DNA of 64,000 bases from Prochlorothrix hollandica PCC 9006 = CALU 1027 (GTDB lineage: Bacteria > Cyanobacteriota > Cyanobacteriia > Prochlorotrichales > Prochlorotrichaceae): the NCBI RefSeq assembly GCF_000332315.1, contig NZ_KB235936.1, forward strand, positions 70,659 through 134,658. Direction: 5' to 3'. Positions within the stretch are counted from its first letter, which is position 1; each line of letters opens with the position of its first letter. Both the position numbers and the translations under genes were made by a program. The notes below the pieces were generated by a model that worked only from the letters and a program-made list of their open reading frames with translations, was not told where the DNA came from and made no database searches. Shown piece after piece: positions 38,210 to 45,859 of this stretch.

Positions 38210-38248
38210 GGTGACCTCCTCGCGACTCAGGGAGGTCACCTTTTTTTT
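38210..38248 (+). terminator. Rho-independent terminator
   Basis: Perfect 10-bp stem GGTGACCTCC / GGAGGTCACC, 11-base loop, then eight T. Confidence 0.93.
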
Positions 38249-38249
38249 G

Positions 38250-38310
38250 GGTAGTGCTGTTTAGGTAGTCAAAAGACAGGCCATAAGCTTTGTTGTACCG
38301 TTACAACTTC
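38250..38310 (+). repeat. Element E copy 3 (right end lost)
   Basis: GGTAGTGCTGTTTAGGTAG followed by the AAAAGACAGGCC core; similarity ends near ACAACTTCAC, before the expected GATCACTACC end. It begins directly at the terminator T-run. Confidence 0.65.
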
Positions 38311-38523
38311 ACGTTGATCCCCTGGTTTGGTAGGCTTGAACCCTGGTTAAACTCAGCAACCCCAGGGTTAGTTGCTCAGCGCGATGGTGCGTGATGGTGA
38401 ATGAAGGTGCGTGAGGGTGTGCGATGGTGAGGGATAGAAGTTGGGGTGTAGGTTGTGCAGGACGTAAGGGTTTTCGGGACAAGTCTCTTGAACGCCACAG
38501 ACCTCCAGCAGATACATTGGTTA

Positions 38524-38626
38524 TACAGCAGTCCTAAATGGGTCGTGTGGTGTGCCCCCGGAGGGGGCACACCACACCAAGGGTTTCAGCCGTCGAGATC
38601 CTTACAACTGATTTAGGGTTGCTGTA
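38524..38626 (+). mobile_element. Element A copy 3 (103 bp, best preserved)
   Basis: TACAGCAGTCCTAAAT ... ATTTAGGGTTGCTGTA with a near-perfect 15-bp central stem (GTGTGGTGTGCCCCC with GGGGGCACACCACAC). Used here as the reference copy. Confidence 0.9.
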
Positions 38627-38746
38627 GCTGTGGATCAGTGGAAGGGGATTAGATGCAAAGAGGGTCTAGCCCCTGGTGGGGGCTAATCTTGCCTTGAATC
38701 CTCACCCCCCGATCCGCTGCCAGAGAATGTAGAGATTGGATAAGAC

Positions 38747-40339
38747 ATGGTATCTAGCAATAATCTGGGACAGCGGCTGCGATCGCCGGGGTTCACCATT
38801 AGTAGTTTCACCATTAGTAGTTTCACCCTCATCGGTTTAGTGGTGTTGAGTCGCCATGCCCTCTGGCGTGATGAGGTCAATCCTTGGTTAATTGCGCGAG
38901 ATAGCGAGTCCTGGTGGGAATTTTGGCAGAATATTCGCTATGAAGGCCACCCCGTCCTCTGGTATCTCTGCCTTTCAGGGTTAAACGCCTTGACCCATTC
39001 CTTGGTCAGTATGCAGATTTTCCACCTGGCCCTGGGTGTTGTTTCCATTAGTTTACTGTGGCGCTACAGTCCCTTTCGGACCCTGGAGAAAATCCTCTTT
39101 ACCTTTGGCTATTTTCCATTCTTTGAATATTTAATCATTAGTCGTAACTACTCCTTTGGCCTCTTATTTGCCTTCGTTTTTTGTAGCCTTTTTCCCCGCC
39201 GTCACCACAGCTATATTCCCCTGGCCATTACCTTAGTTTTTATGGCCAATTCCCATGCCTATGCTTTATTTATTGCCCTCTTTTTAACCCTAATGCTGGC
39301 ATTGGAGTTGCTGCTCGATCGTTCCCACCGTCAAAGGTATTTTAAGCAAGCAGGTATTCGGGATTTAATAGTGAGCTTACTGCTCATCGCCGTCGGCTAT
39401 GGCCTTGCCATCTCGGTCATCAGCCCCCCCAGTGCTAGTTCTCTCCATGGGGGATCGTCTCTGTTTTTGGCCTTTGATCTCCATCGCCTGCTGTGGGCGA
39501 TCGGTCGCCTTGCTGGCAGCTACTTTATGATCGTTCCTAACTCCGATCGATGGCTTGATCTGATCGTCATGGATACCTTGGCCTTGGGATTAATGGCCCT
39601 AGTCGGTCTCCGGCTTTGTAAAAAACCTTGGATTTTGGTTTTTTATGGTTTTTCTACTATTTTTATCATGCTCCTATTCTTTTACTTAAAACAACTGGGA
39701 GGGTACCGTCATTTCGGCAGTTTATATATCATTCTCATCACCAGTCTCTGGCTTGCTGCCGACTCTCCCGACTCCACCAGTCTAGGGTTTAAGCTCCCGT
39801 TTAAACTTCCTCTAAAACCTCACCTCATGGCCACGGCTACAGGGCTATTAAAACCGATTTTTACCGGACTGCTGGCCATCCATTGCGCCGTTGGCGTGGT
39901 GATGGTGGGCCATGATATGGCGGTGCCCTATTCTGGCAGTCGGGCCACTGCCCAGTATTTGAAACAAGAAGGGCTAACGGATGAATTGATGATTGCCAGT
40001 GTGGATTCAACTATGGCTCCGTTGTCTGGCTATTTAAACCGAAAATTTTATTACCCAGAATTGCAAGATTGGGGTAGTTTTACCCTCTTCCGCTCAGGAC
40101 GAACGGAAACCCCATTACCCCAGGTCTTGGATCAGGCGATCGCCCTACTGCGGGGGGAGAAACCTACCATTACTCCGGCCCGCGATCGTGCCCTATTGGT
40201 GTTGAACTATGAACTCGATCCCAGTTTGGCCAGCCCCCAGGTTGCTGCCCTCACCATTACTCCCCTCCAGCAATTTCGGCGGTCCTACATCATCAATGAA
40301 CAGTACTATCTCTACTGGATCAGCCTGCGATCGTCCTAG
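38747..40339 (+). CDS. GT-C type membrane glycosyltransferase-like protein
   Basis: 530 residues with about ten hydrophobic segments. The first extramembrane loop has the acidic pair expected of GT-C enzymes (HALWRDEVNPWLIAR) and YEGHPVLWYLCLSGLNAL, similar to family 39 and related dolichol/undecaprenyl-phosphate-sugar transferases. The C-terminal 110 residues are soluble and presumably periplasmic. The first membrane segment contains a TISSF repeat from a 15-bp DNA repeat. It is 120 bases upstream of another GT-C gene and may share function, such as glycosylating an exported protein or lipid; acceptor unknown. Confidence 0.75.
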   Translation: MVSSNNLGQRLRSPGFTISSFTISSFTLIGLVVLSRHALWRDEVNPWLIARDSESWWEFWQNIRYEGHPVLWYLCLSGLNALTHSLVSMQIFHLALGVVSISLLWRYSPFRTLEKILFTFGYFPFFEYLIISRNYSFGLLFAFVFCSLFPRRHHSYIPLAITLVFMANSHAYALFIALFLTLMLALELLLDRSHRQRYFKQAGIRDLIVSLLLIAVGYGLAISVISPPSASSLHGGSSLFLAFDLHRLLWAIGRLAGSYFMIVPNSDRWLDLIVMDTLALGLMALVGLRLCKKPWILVFYGFSTIFIMLLFFYLKQLGGYRHFGSLYIILITSLWLAADSPDSTSLGFKLPFKLPLKPHLMATATGLLKPIFTGLLAIHCAVGVVMVGHDMAVPYSGSRATAQYLKQEGLTDELMIASVDSTMAPLSGYLNRKFYYPELQDWGSFTLFRSGRTETPLPQVLDQAIALLRGEKPTITPARDRALLVLNYELDPSLASPQVAALTITPLQQFRRSYIINEQYYLYWISLRSS

Positions 40340-40459
40340 GGGTTCATTGGCCTCCAAGATAGCCATAACAATAGCAGCCCTTCATTAAATTGTTGTACTG
40401 TCGGTGTCTTAGACTCTGCTTGTTCCTGAACTCAGGTTGTTTTATGGGGTTGGTGTGAT

Positions 40460-42064
40460 ATGTTGCGCAGTTCCCACGATCGGTCCTGGATCCTGGGCCT
40501 AACCTTAGCGGCCCTCCTGCTGTACTGCCTGAATCTGGGGAATCTGCCCCTACGGGACTGGGACGAGGGCACCTATGCCCAGGTCGCGCGGGAAATTTAC
40601 CGGGCTGGCCGATGGGGCTGGGTCCATCCCACCCTTTGGGGCGAACCCGACTTTACTAAACCACCCCTCGTCCACAGCCTCATGGCCTTGGCCTACCACT
40701 GGGGCGGCATCCACGCCTGGACCAGTCGCTTGCCGGGAGCCTTGTTTGGCGCGGCGGCGGTGCCCCTGCTCTATGGGGTGGGGGCGGCCCTGTTTCCCAC
40801 CCGGTTACCCGTGCGTTTTGGCTGCTTGGTCTACCTGACCCTGATGCCCGTGGTGCGCCATGGTCGCCTTGCCATGTTGGATGGGGCGGTGGTGTTTTTC
40901 TGGTTGCTGTTGCTGCTGTGTTTGCTGCGATCGCGCCGCCATCCCCCCTGGGCCTTGGGGGTGGGTCTGGGGTTTGGTCTGATAGTTCTAACCAAAGGGA
41001 TCTTGGGGATCCTGCTCCTGGGGTTGGCCCTCGTCTTTGTGCTGTGGGATAGCCCCTATGGACTGCGATCGCCCTATCTCTGGGGTGGTATCGCGTTGGG
41101 GTTTCTCCCCGCCGCCACCTGGTATGGTCTCCAATGGCAACACTATGGCCAGACCTTTGTGGAGGTGGCCCTGTTCAACCAAAACGTCGATCGCATTTGG
41201 GAGACCGTCGAAAACAACGATGGTCCCCCCTGGTATTACGTCGTGGAGTTGCTCAAATATAGTTGGCCCTGGCTGCTGTTTTTGCCCTGGGGCTTGGGGC
41301 GAACCTGGGGCGATCGCCACCTCAGTTGGGCTAAATTGCTCCTGGTGTGGGCCGGGGGCTACCTGGCGACCATCTCCGTTATGGGTACCAAACTGCCCTG
41401 GTACATCTTTCCCCTCTACCCCGCCCTGGCCCTAATCATCGGGGTTAGCCTCGCCCACACCTGGCAATCCCTAGGCGGCTCCGGGGGCCAACCCTACACC
41501 CCCCAACCCGTGCCCCAACCTTGGCTCTGGGGACTGGGGATTCTAGCGGGGGGAGCCGTGGCTGGCATGGTCTACTTTTCCCCTGGCGGTGGGGAACCCG
41601 CACCGGGACTGCTGTTGGCCTGTGGCCTGATTAGTGGCAGTGCTGGGGTCAGCGTGGTCTTGGCACGGCGGGGCAATGGGCTGTTTCTGCCGGTGTTGCT
41701 GTGGAGTTGGTACCTGGGGCTATTGCTGTTTGTCAGTTCCCAGCATTGGGTCTGGGAGTTGGCGGAAGATTACCCCGTGCAACCCGTCGCCGCCTTGGTG
41801 CAACAGCACACCCCCCCAGGGGCGATCGTCTACACGTCCCATCCCCATGAACGCCCCTCGTTGAATTTTTATAGCGATCGTCGCGTCCGATCCCGCCCCT
41901 TTGAGATGCTCCAAAACCCGCCCCTTGCCAACCCCGGCGATCCGCCCGTTTATTGGCTGGTGGCCAGTCCCCTGCTGTCCCAACTCTCCCGCCCCCCTGC
42001 CATTCTCGGTACCACGGCGGATTGGACCTTAATCCAACTCCAGCCCCCCGATTCCCAGCCCTAG
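40460..42064 (+). CDS. Glycosyltransferase family 39 (ArnT/PMT-like) protein
   Basis: 534 residues, multi-spanning. Hallmarks of the PMT_2 group: LRDWDEGTYAQVAREI (acidic pair D35-E36), EPDFTKPPLVHSLMALAY (KPPL motif), SRLPGALFGAAAVPLLY and GTKLPWYIFPLYPALALI. Such enzymes move a sugar from a polyprenyl phosphate to lipid or protein on the outer face of the membrane. The C-terminal 130 residues contain a soluble domain after several more helices. ATG at 40460; separate from the preceding GT-C gene by 120 bases, same strand, so possibly one transcription unit. Confidence 0.88.
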   Translation: MLRSSHDRSWILGLTLAALLLYCLNLGNLPLRDWDEGTYAQVAREIYRAGRWGWVHPTLWGEPDFTKPPLVHSLMALAYHWGGIHAWTSRLPGALFGAAAVPLLYGVGAALFPTRLPVRFGCLVYLTLMPVVRHGRLAMLDGAVVFFWLLLLLCLLRSRRHPPWALGVGLGFGLIVLTKGILGILLLGLALVFVLWDSPYGLRSPYLWGGIALGFLPAATWYGLQWQHYGQTFVEVALFNQNVDRIWETVENNDGPPWYYVVELLKYSWPWLLFLPWGLGRTWGDRHLSWAKLLLVWAGGYLATISVMGTKLPWYIFPLYPALALIIGVSLAHTWQSLGGSGGQPYTPQPVPQPWLWGLGILAGGAVAGMVYFSPGGGEPAPGLLLACGLISGSAGVSVVLARRGNGLFLPVLLWSWYLGLLLFVSSQHWVWELAEDYPVQPVAALVQQHTPPGAIVYTSHPHERPSLNFYSDRRVRSRPFEMLQNPPLANPGDPPVYWLVASPLLSQLSRPPAILGTTADWTLIQLQPPDSQP

Positions 42065-42113
42065 GACACCAAAACGTCAGTGCGCCTAGCCTCCAAAATT
42101 TCGGTTTTGTTCG

Positions 42114-42431
42114 TACAGCAGTCCTAAATCAGTTGTAGGCATCTCGATGGCTGAAACCCTTGGTGTGGTGTGCCCCCTCCGGGGGCACACCACAGTAACT
42201 ATTCAGGGGGGGACGAAGTTAGTAGGGGTCGTGCCCCCGTGCCGACCCTCTTGGTGACCCACAGCCGGGGCAACCACGGGGGGATTGCCCCTACCAAAAT
42301 CGGGGAATCTGCCCAGGTGAAATAGACCCTCTCCCATCGCCTCAGGTCTGTTTTCTGAAGCCTGAAACCCTCATTCTCCCGTGACCCCCTGAATAATTAC
42401 CACACCACACGACCCATTTAGGACTGCTGTA
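42114..42431 (-). mobile_element. Element A copy 4, split by element B
   Basis: Reverse-strand A copy. Removing element B (206 bp) and one 9-bp duplication leaves exactly 103 bp, the length of the other A copies. Ends TACAGCAGTCCTAAAT and ATTTAGGACTGCTGTA. Confidence 0.9.
42195..42400 (-). mobile_element. Element B copy 1 (206 bp) inside element A
   Basis: Terminal inverted repeats GTAACTATTCAGGGGG and GTAATTATTCAGGGGG (one mismatch in 16). Perfect 9-bp target duplication CACACCACA at 42186-42194 and 42401-42409. The interior shares GGTAGGGGCAATCCCCCCGT and other blocks with the copy at 50119. No coding capacity. Confidence 0.93.
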
Positions 42432-42486
42432 GTGCTCAACTTATTGGGCAACTTATTGGGCAACTTATTGAGCAATTTATTGAGCA

Positions 42487-42582
42487 GGGCACCTCGAAAA
42501 ATCCAAATTCTCGCCCCTGTACCAACGCAAGAATAGGGGTTGTGGCGGGCGGCTCCGCCCAACCCAATTCATCGAGGTGCCC
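42487..42582 (+). mobile_element. Element C copy 4 (96 bp, TSD AGCA)
   Basis: GGGCACCTCGA to TCGAGGTGCCC; direct repeats AGCA at 42483-42486 and 42583-42586. Confidence 0.88.
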
Positions 42583-42800
42583 AGCAACCGATCCCGCTGG
42601 TAGCGTTAGCCTGAGACCATAAGCTGCGAAGGACGACAGTCCTGACTACCAATGAGGATATTCCCCCGAATTGCTCAGATTTTCTAGCCTGGGCAAGGTC
42701 TAACAGGGGTGGAGATGGTTTCTGGAAATGGCCCGGAAATGCTTTACTGGTCTGTAAACGATTGTAACGTTTCATCCCATCCATCTCCGAGGATCCCATC

Positions 42801-43178
42801 GTGTACTTTTTGTATCCCACCCCCCCCTATGCCTTGCTGGTGGCTGGTCTCTTAGCCGGGTTAGCCTGTGGTTTTGCCTTTGCCACCACCCTCAAGTCCG
42901 CCGTGAGATCCTGGGCCGCTACGGATCAACAAACTGGCTTAGCCAAATCAACCCTCGGCTTGTCTCTGCAAGTGCCCTACGCAGGCATGATGGGGGGGAT
43001 TTGCTTCTTCTTAAGTTGTGGTGTCCAAATTTTCGGGGTTGGGGGCAAGGTTGCCTATGGCATTGCCATTGTCCTCACCTTGTTCACGGCCCAACTGGTG
43101 TGGAAACAACTGAGCAGCATGTTGCAGCAAATTGAAGAGAATGGCTTTGGTTCCCTGGATCTAGAGGATATGTTTTAA
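42801..43178 (+). CDS. Cyanobacterial membrane protein of unknown function
   Basis: 125 residues, GTG start. Three hydrophobic segments: about 10-30 (ALLVAGLLAGLACGFAFATT), 55-75 (PYAGMMGGICFFLSCGVQIF) and 80-96, then an amphipathic C-terminus with acidic FGSLDLEDMF. Not recognised beyond general resemblance to conserved cyanobacterial membrane proteins. Only 4 bases separate it from the ABA4-like gene, so the two are co-transcribed and may work together. Confidence 0.75.
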   Translation: MYFLYPTPPYALLVAGLLAGLACGFAFATTLKSAVRSWAATDQQTGLAKSTLGLSLQVPYAGMMGGICFFLSCGVQIFGVGGKVAYGIAIVLTLFTAQLVWKQLSSMLQQIEENGFGSLDLEDMF

Positions 43179-43182
43179 GGCT

Positions 43183-43668
43183 ATGGACACCCCACTCACC
43201 TTAGATTGGTCCCAGGGACTGGACTTCTCCACCCTTTTCGATCTCTCCAACCTTTTTGTCTTGCCTTTTTGGATCCTGATGATTGTGGTGCCCCAGCGGC
43301 AGTTCAGTCGCCGAATTTTGGGATCCCTGATTCCCTTTGTGGTTCTGGTCTTGCTTTATCTGTACTTTCTCAGCGGTAGCCTCAACGCCGAAACGGCCCA
43401 AGCCCTGTCTAATCCGAAGTTGGCGGATATTGCCCGCTTTTTTAGTGATGAAGCCGCTGCCGCCACCGGTTGGACCCACTTTTTAGTCATGGACCTCTTT
43501 GTGGGGCGCTGGATCTACTGGGAAGGACAACGCACCGGTATTTGGACGCGCCATTCCATTGCCCTCTGTTTGTTTGCCGGACCCTTTGGCTTGCTCTCCC
43601 ATATTGTGACCCAGTGGATTGCGACGGCGATCGCGGCCCGGAAACCAGAACCCCAAAGCGCCACCTAA
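43183..43668 (+). CDS. ABA4-like family membrane protein
   Basis: 161 residues, four hydrophobic segments. The pattern LFVLPFWILMIVVPQR, SGSLNAETAQALSNP, ATGWTHFLVMDLFVGRWIYWEG and FAGPFGLLSHIVTQWI matches the ABA4-like (DUF4281) family. The plant member ABA4 is needed for neoxanthin synthesis from violaxanthin; cyanobacterial members have no settled role, though a link to carotenoids is possible. Second gene of a tight pair. Confidence 0.88.
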   Translation: MDTPLTLDWSQGLDFSTLFDLSNLFVLPFWILMIVVPQRQFSRRILGSLIPFVVLVLLYLYFLSGSLNAETAQALSNPKLADIARFFSDEAAAATGWTHFLVMDLFVGRWIYWEGQRTGIWTRHSIALCLFAGPFGLLSHIVTQWIATAIAARKPEPQSAT

Positions 43669-43824
43669 TCCCAAGGCCAACTTGCCCCTGCAACAGCAGA
43701 AGGCCAGGAACACTACGCCCAAGGGGGCAGGAGAGACCATGGCCTGGGAATCTCTAGGGGAGAGACCCAGCCTCACGGCTAAAACCCCATCCCCCTAAGC
43801 TGCCAGGGGCGATACTCCATCGCC

Positions 43825-44001
43825 TTATTTCCCTTTTTCCCAGCCCTCCACTGTCACCTTGATCCCACCGCCCAAGTAGTTGGCGATCGCGTCGCCTAAC
43901 TTTTCCTCCACGCTCTTGGGCTTATCTTTCTTGTGCAACTCTTGCCAATGGCCATAGAACGCCAAAACCGCTACGATCACGATGCCGAAGGATAGATCCA
44001 T
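43825..44001 (-). CDS. Small single-span membrane protein, 58 residues
   Basis: Begins MDLSFGIVIVAVLAFYGHW, a membrane segment of about 15 residues, then a charged region (HKKDKPKSVEEKLGD) and the C-terminal AIANYLGGGIKVTVEGWE. A GAGGA motif lies about 9 bases before the ATG. HIP1-type sequence occurs within the coding region. No family recognised. Small one-span proteins of this kind are often accessory subunits of larger membrane complexes, but no partner is shown here. Confidence 0.7.
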   Translation of the reverse strand: MDLSFGIVIVAVLAFYGHWQELHKKDKPKSVEEKLGDAIANYLGGGIKVTVEGWEKGK

Positions 44002-44182
44002 GATGTTTTTCCTCTGTAGACTCTGTAGGCTGGAGTTTCTAGCCAGGGGCAGACTCCAGTTGTCGCGTTTTTTTAACTCTGTACTTGGGGTACCGCAGGT
44101 TTAGGCTCTGCGGTGTCAGCCATGGAAAGATTACGGTCTCGGAGGGTGATGTAGTGCATCAATCCCTAACCATATGGATATG

Positions 44183-44223
44183 GAGTTATACAGTCACCTG
44201 TCCATGGCTCGAAGGTATAACTC
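44183..44223. promoter_or_regulatory. 9-bp inverted repeat, candidate operator
   Basis: Perfect arms GAGTTATAC and GTATAACTC, 23 bases apart, next to the palindrome CATATGGATATG. Spacing of arm centres is 32 bases, about three DNA turns. No known regulator site matched. Confidence 0.4.
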
Positions 44224-44232
44224 AATAGGTCG

Positions 44233-44260
44233 CGTAATGTCGAATAAAATTACGTTTTTT
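44233..44260 (+). terminator. Possible weak terminator
   Basis: CGTAAT-N10-ATTACG followed by six T. The stem is AT-rich and weak; no upstream gene on this strand, so it would end an unannotated short RNA if real. Confidence 0.3.
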
Positions 44261-44363
44261 GACAATTTTAGCCGTAAATTATTACATTTTGTGTAGAGAG
44301 TCCTGTTTGCGCTGGATGGCATCTGAACCCGTCACTTCCCTGGCTCTCCCTCATTGCCTAGCT

Positions 44364-44444
44364 GGGTTTCCCCTTAAAGCGGGACAAGATTAACGAAACA
44401 GTGGGGCGCTTTAAACCCCACTGTCTCGGCTTAAGTTGATACCC
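44364..44444 (+). mobile_element. Element D copy 5 (81 bp)
   Basis: GGGTTTCCCC to GTTGATACCC. Direct repeat CTAGCTG at 44358-44364 and 44445-44451; the boundary is ambiguous by one base. Lies 35 bases before the CobA-type start. Confidence 0.78.
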
Positions 44445-44479
44445 CTAGCTGATTCCCCCTACCCTCCATCGTTTCCCCC

Positions 44480-45613
44480 ATGGCCAGAACCGCGATCGGC
44501 ATTCGCACCGCCCAGGAACGCACCGAACGGCTCCAAGGGCAAATCCACGTCTACGACGGCACGGGTAAAGGTAAATCCCAAGCAGCCTTGGGGGTGGTCT
44601 TACGCTCCATTGGCTTGGGCATTGCCAGCAACCAACCGACGCGGGTGCTGTTGTTGCGCTTTCTCAAGGGACCCGGTCGCACCTATGACGAAGATGCTGC
44701 CATTGCTGCTCTCCAACAGGGGTTTCCCCACCTGATCGACCAAGTGCGCACGGGACGGGCGGAGTTTTTTGGTCCTGAGGCGATTACTGCCTTCGATCGC
44801 CGAGAAGCCCAGCGGGGTTGGGATGTGGCCAAAGGAGCCATCTCCTCTGGTCTCTATTCTGTCGTTGTTTTAGACGAGCTAAACCCGGTGTTGGATTTGG
44901 GACTGCTACCCGTGGAGGAAGTGGTTTCCACCCTGCGCCGTAAGCCCGAACACCTGGAAATCATCGCCACGGGCCGCAGTGTGGCTCCCCAATTATTGGA
45001 CATTGCCGATCTGCACTCCGAGATGAAGGCCCACTACCATGTGACGGCTCAGGTTTCCGGAATTTCTGGTATTGAAATTTATACGGGCGACGGCAAAGGT
45101 AAATCCACCAGCGCCCTCGGCAAGGCGCTCCAAGCCATTGGCAAAGGCATTAGTCAGGATAAATCCCACCGGGTCTTGATTTTGCAGTGGTTAAAGGGGG
45201 GCAGTGGCTACACGGAGGATAGTGCCATTGCGGCGCTGCAACAGAGTTATCCCTCGCTGGTGGACCACCAGCGATCGGGTCGGGATGCCATTGTTTGGCG
45301 GGGACAACAGCAGGAGATTGATTATGTGGAGGCAGAACGGGCCTGGGAAATGGCCCACACGGCGATCGCCTCCGGATTGTATAAAACCATTATTCTGGAC
45401 GAACTGAACCCTACCGTAGACCTGGAACTGTTACCCCAGGAACCCATTGTCCAAGCCCTACTGCGCAAACCCCTAGACACCCAAGTGATTATTACGGGAC
45501 GCTGTAAAACCATTCCCGCCTATTTTGATTTAGCCGATGTCCACTCAGAAATGATCTGCCACAAACACTATGCAGAAAAAGGCATCGATCTCAAACGGGG
45601 CGTGGACTTTTAG
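44480..45613 (+). CDS. Tandem CobA/BtuR-type P-loop protein
   Basis: 377 residues made of two similar ATPase halves. Each resembles the cob(I)alamin adenosyltransferase CobA/BtuR: half one has GTGKGKS at 27-33, half two GDGKGKS at about 202-208; each then has RVLLLRFLKG / RVLILQWLKG, VVLDELNPVLDLGLL / IILDELNPTVDLELL and DLHSEMKAHYH / DVHSEMICHKHY. CobA is normally a single domain of about 200 residues acting as a dimer; here the dimer seems fused. The role may be corrinoid adenosylation or another P-loop function; the duplication makes the activity uncertain. Confidence 0.82.
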   Translation: MARTAIGIRTAQERTERLQGQIHVYDGTGKGKSQAALGVVLRSIGLGIASNQPTRVLLLRFLKGPGRTYDEDAAIAALQQGFPHLIDQVRTGRAEFFGPEAITAFDRREAQRGWDVAKGAISSGLYSVVVLDELNPVLDLGLLPVEEVVSTLRRKPEHLEIIATGRSVAPQLLDIADLHSEMKAHYHVTAQVSGISGIEIYTGDGKGKSTSALGKALQAIGKGISQDKSHRVLILQWLKGGSGYTEDSAIAALQQSYPSLVDHQRSGRDAIVWRGQQQEIDYVEAERAWEMAHTAIASGLYKTIILDELNPTVDLELLPQEPIVQALLRKPLDTQVIITGRCKTIPAYFDLADVHSEMICHKHYAEKGIDLKRGVDF

Positions 45614-45690
45614 GGCCAGCCTAGGTTGGGTTTATGGGTTGATGGGTTGGGGATATCCCCACAAGCTCTCTCCTGCGGGTTTCCGCTCTA

Positions 45691-45846
45691 GGGGGATTGT
45701 CGAGTTGTGGGATTGTCGAGTTATGGGATTGTCGAGTTGTACTCGACCTCCTTAAGCCGACTACAAGTCGGCTCTCCCAGGGGGATTGTCGAGTTGTGGG
45801 ATTGTCGAGTTGTACTCGACCTCCTCAAGCCGACTACAAGTCGGCG
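45691..45846 (+). repeat. REP-like repeat F, tandem copies
   Basis: Two consecutive units of GGATTGTCGAGTTGT...GTACTCGACCTCC...AAGCCGACTACAAGTCGGC, each with two hairpins (GTCGAGTTGTACTCGAC and GCCGACTACAAGTCGGC). Fills the gap between convergent genes and may work as a transcription stop. Confidence 0.7.
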
Positions 45847-45859
45847 TTGGAGTTTTGTA

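Larger units (their letters stand above)
38192..38746. other. Gene-free region with terminator and elements E and A
   Basis: After the terminator come a truncated E copy (38250-38310), a GCGATGGTGCGTGA-type simple repeat (38379-38436), and element A copy 3 (38524-38626). No gene seen. Confidence 0.5.
42065..42800. other. Gene-free region of nested mobile elements
   Basis: Holds element A (42114-42431) interrupted by element B (42195-42400), then a 13-bp tandem repeat CAACTTATTGGGC (42437-42486), then element C (42487-42582). The last 220 bases are unique and should hold the promoter of the gene at 42801. Confidence 0.7.
44002..44479. other. Divergent regulatory region, AT-rich with inverted repeats
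   Basis: Between the small membrane gene (left) and the CobA-type gene (right). Contains ACCGCAG-N9-CTGCGGT (44092-44114), CATATGGATATG (44171-44182), GAGTTATAC-N23-GTATAACTC (44183-44223), CGTAAT-N10-ATTACG-T6 (44233-44260), and element D (44364-44444). Confidence 0.6.
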
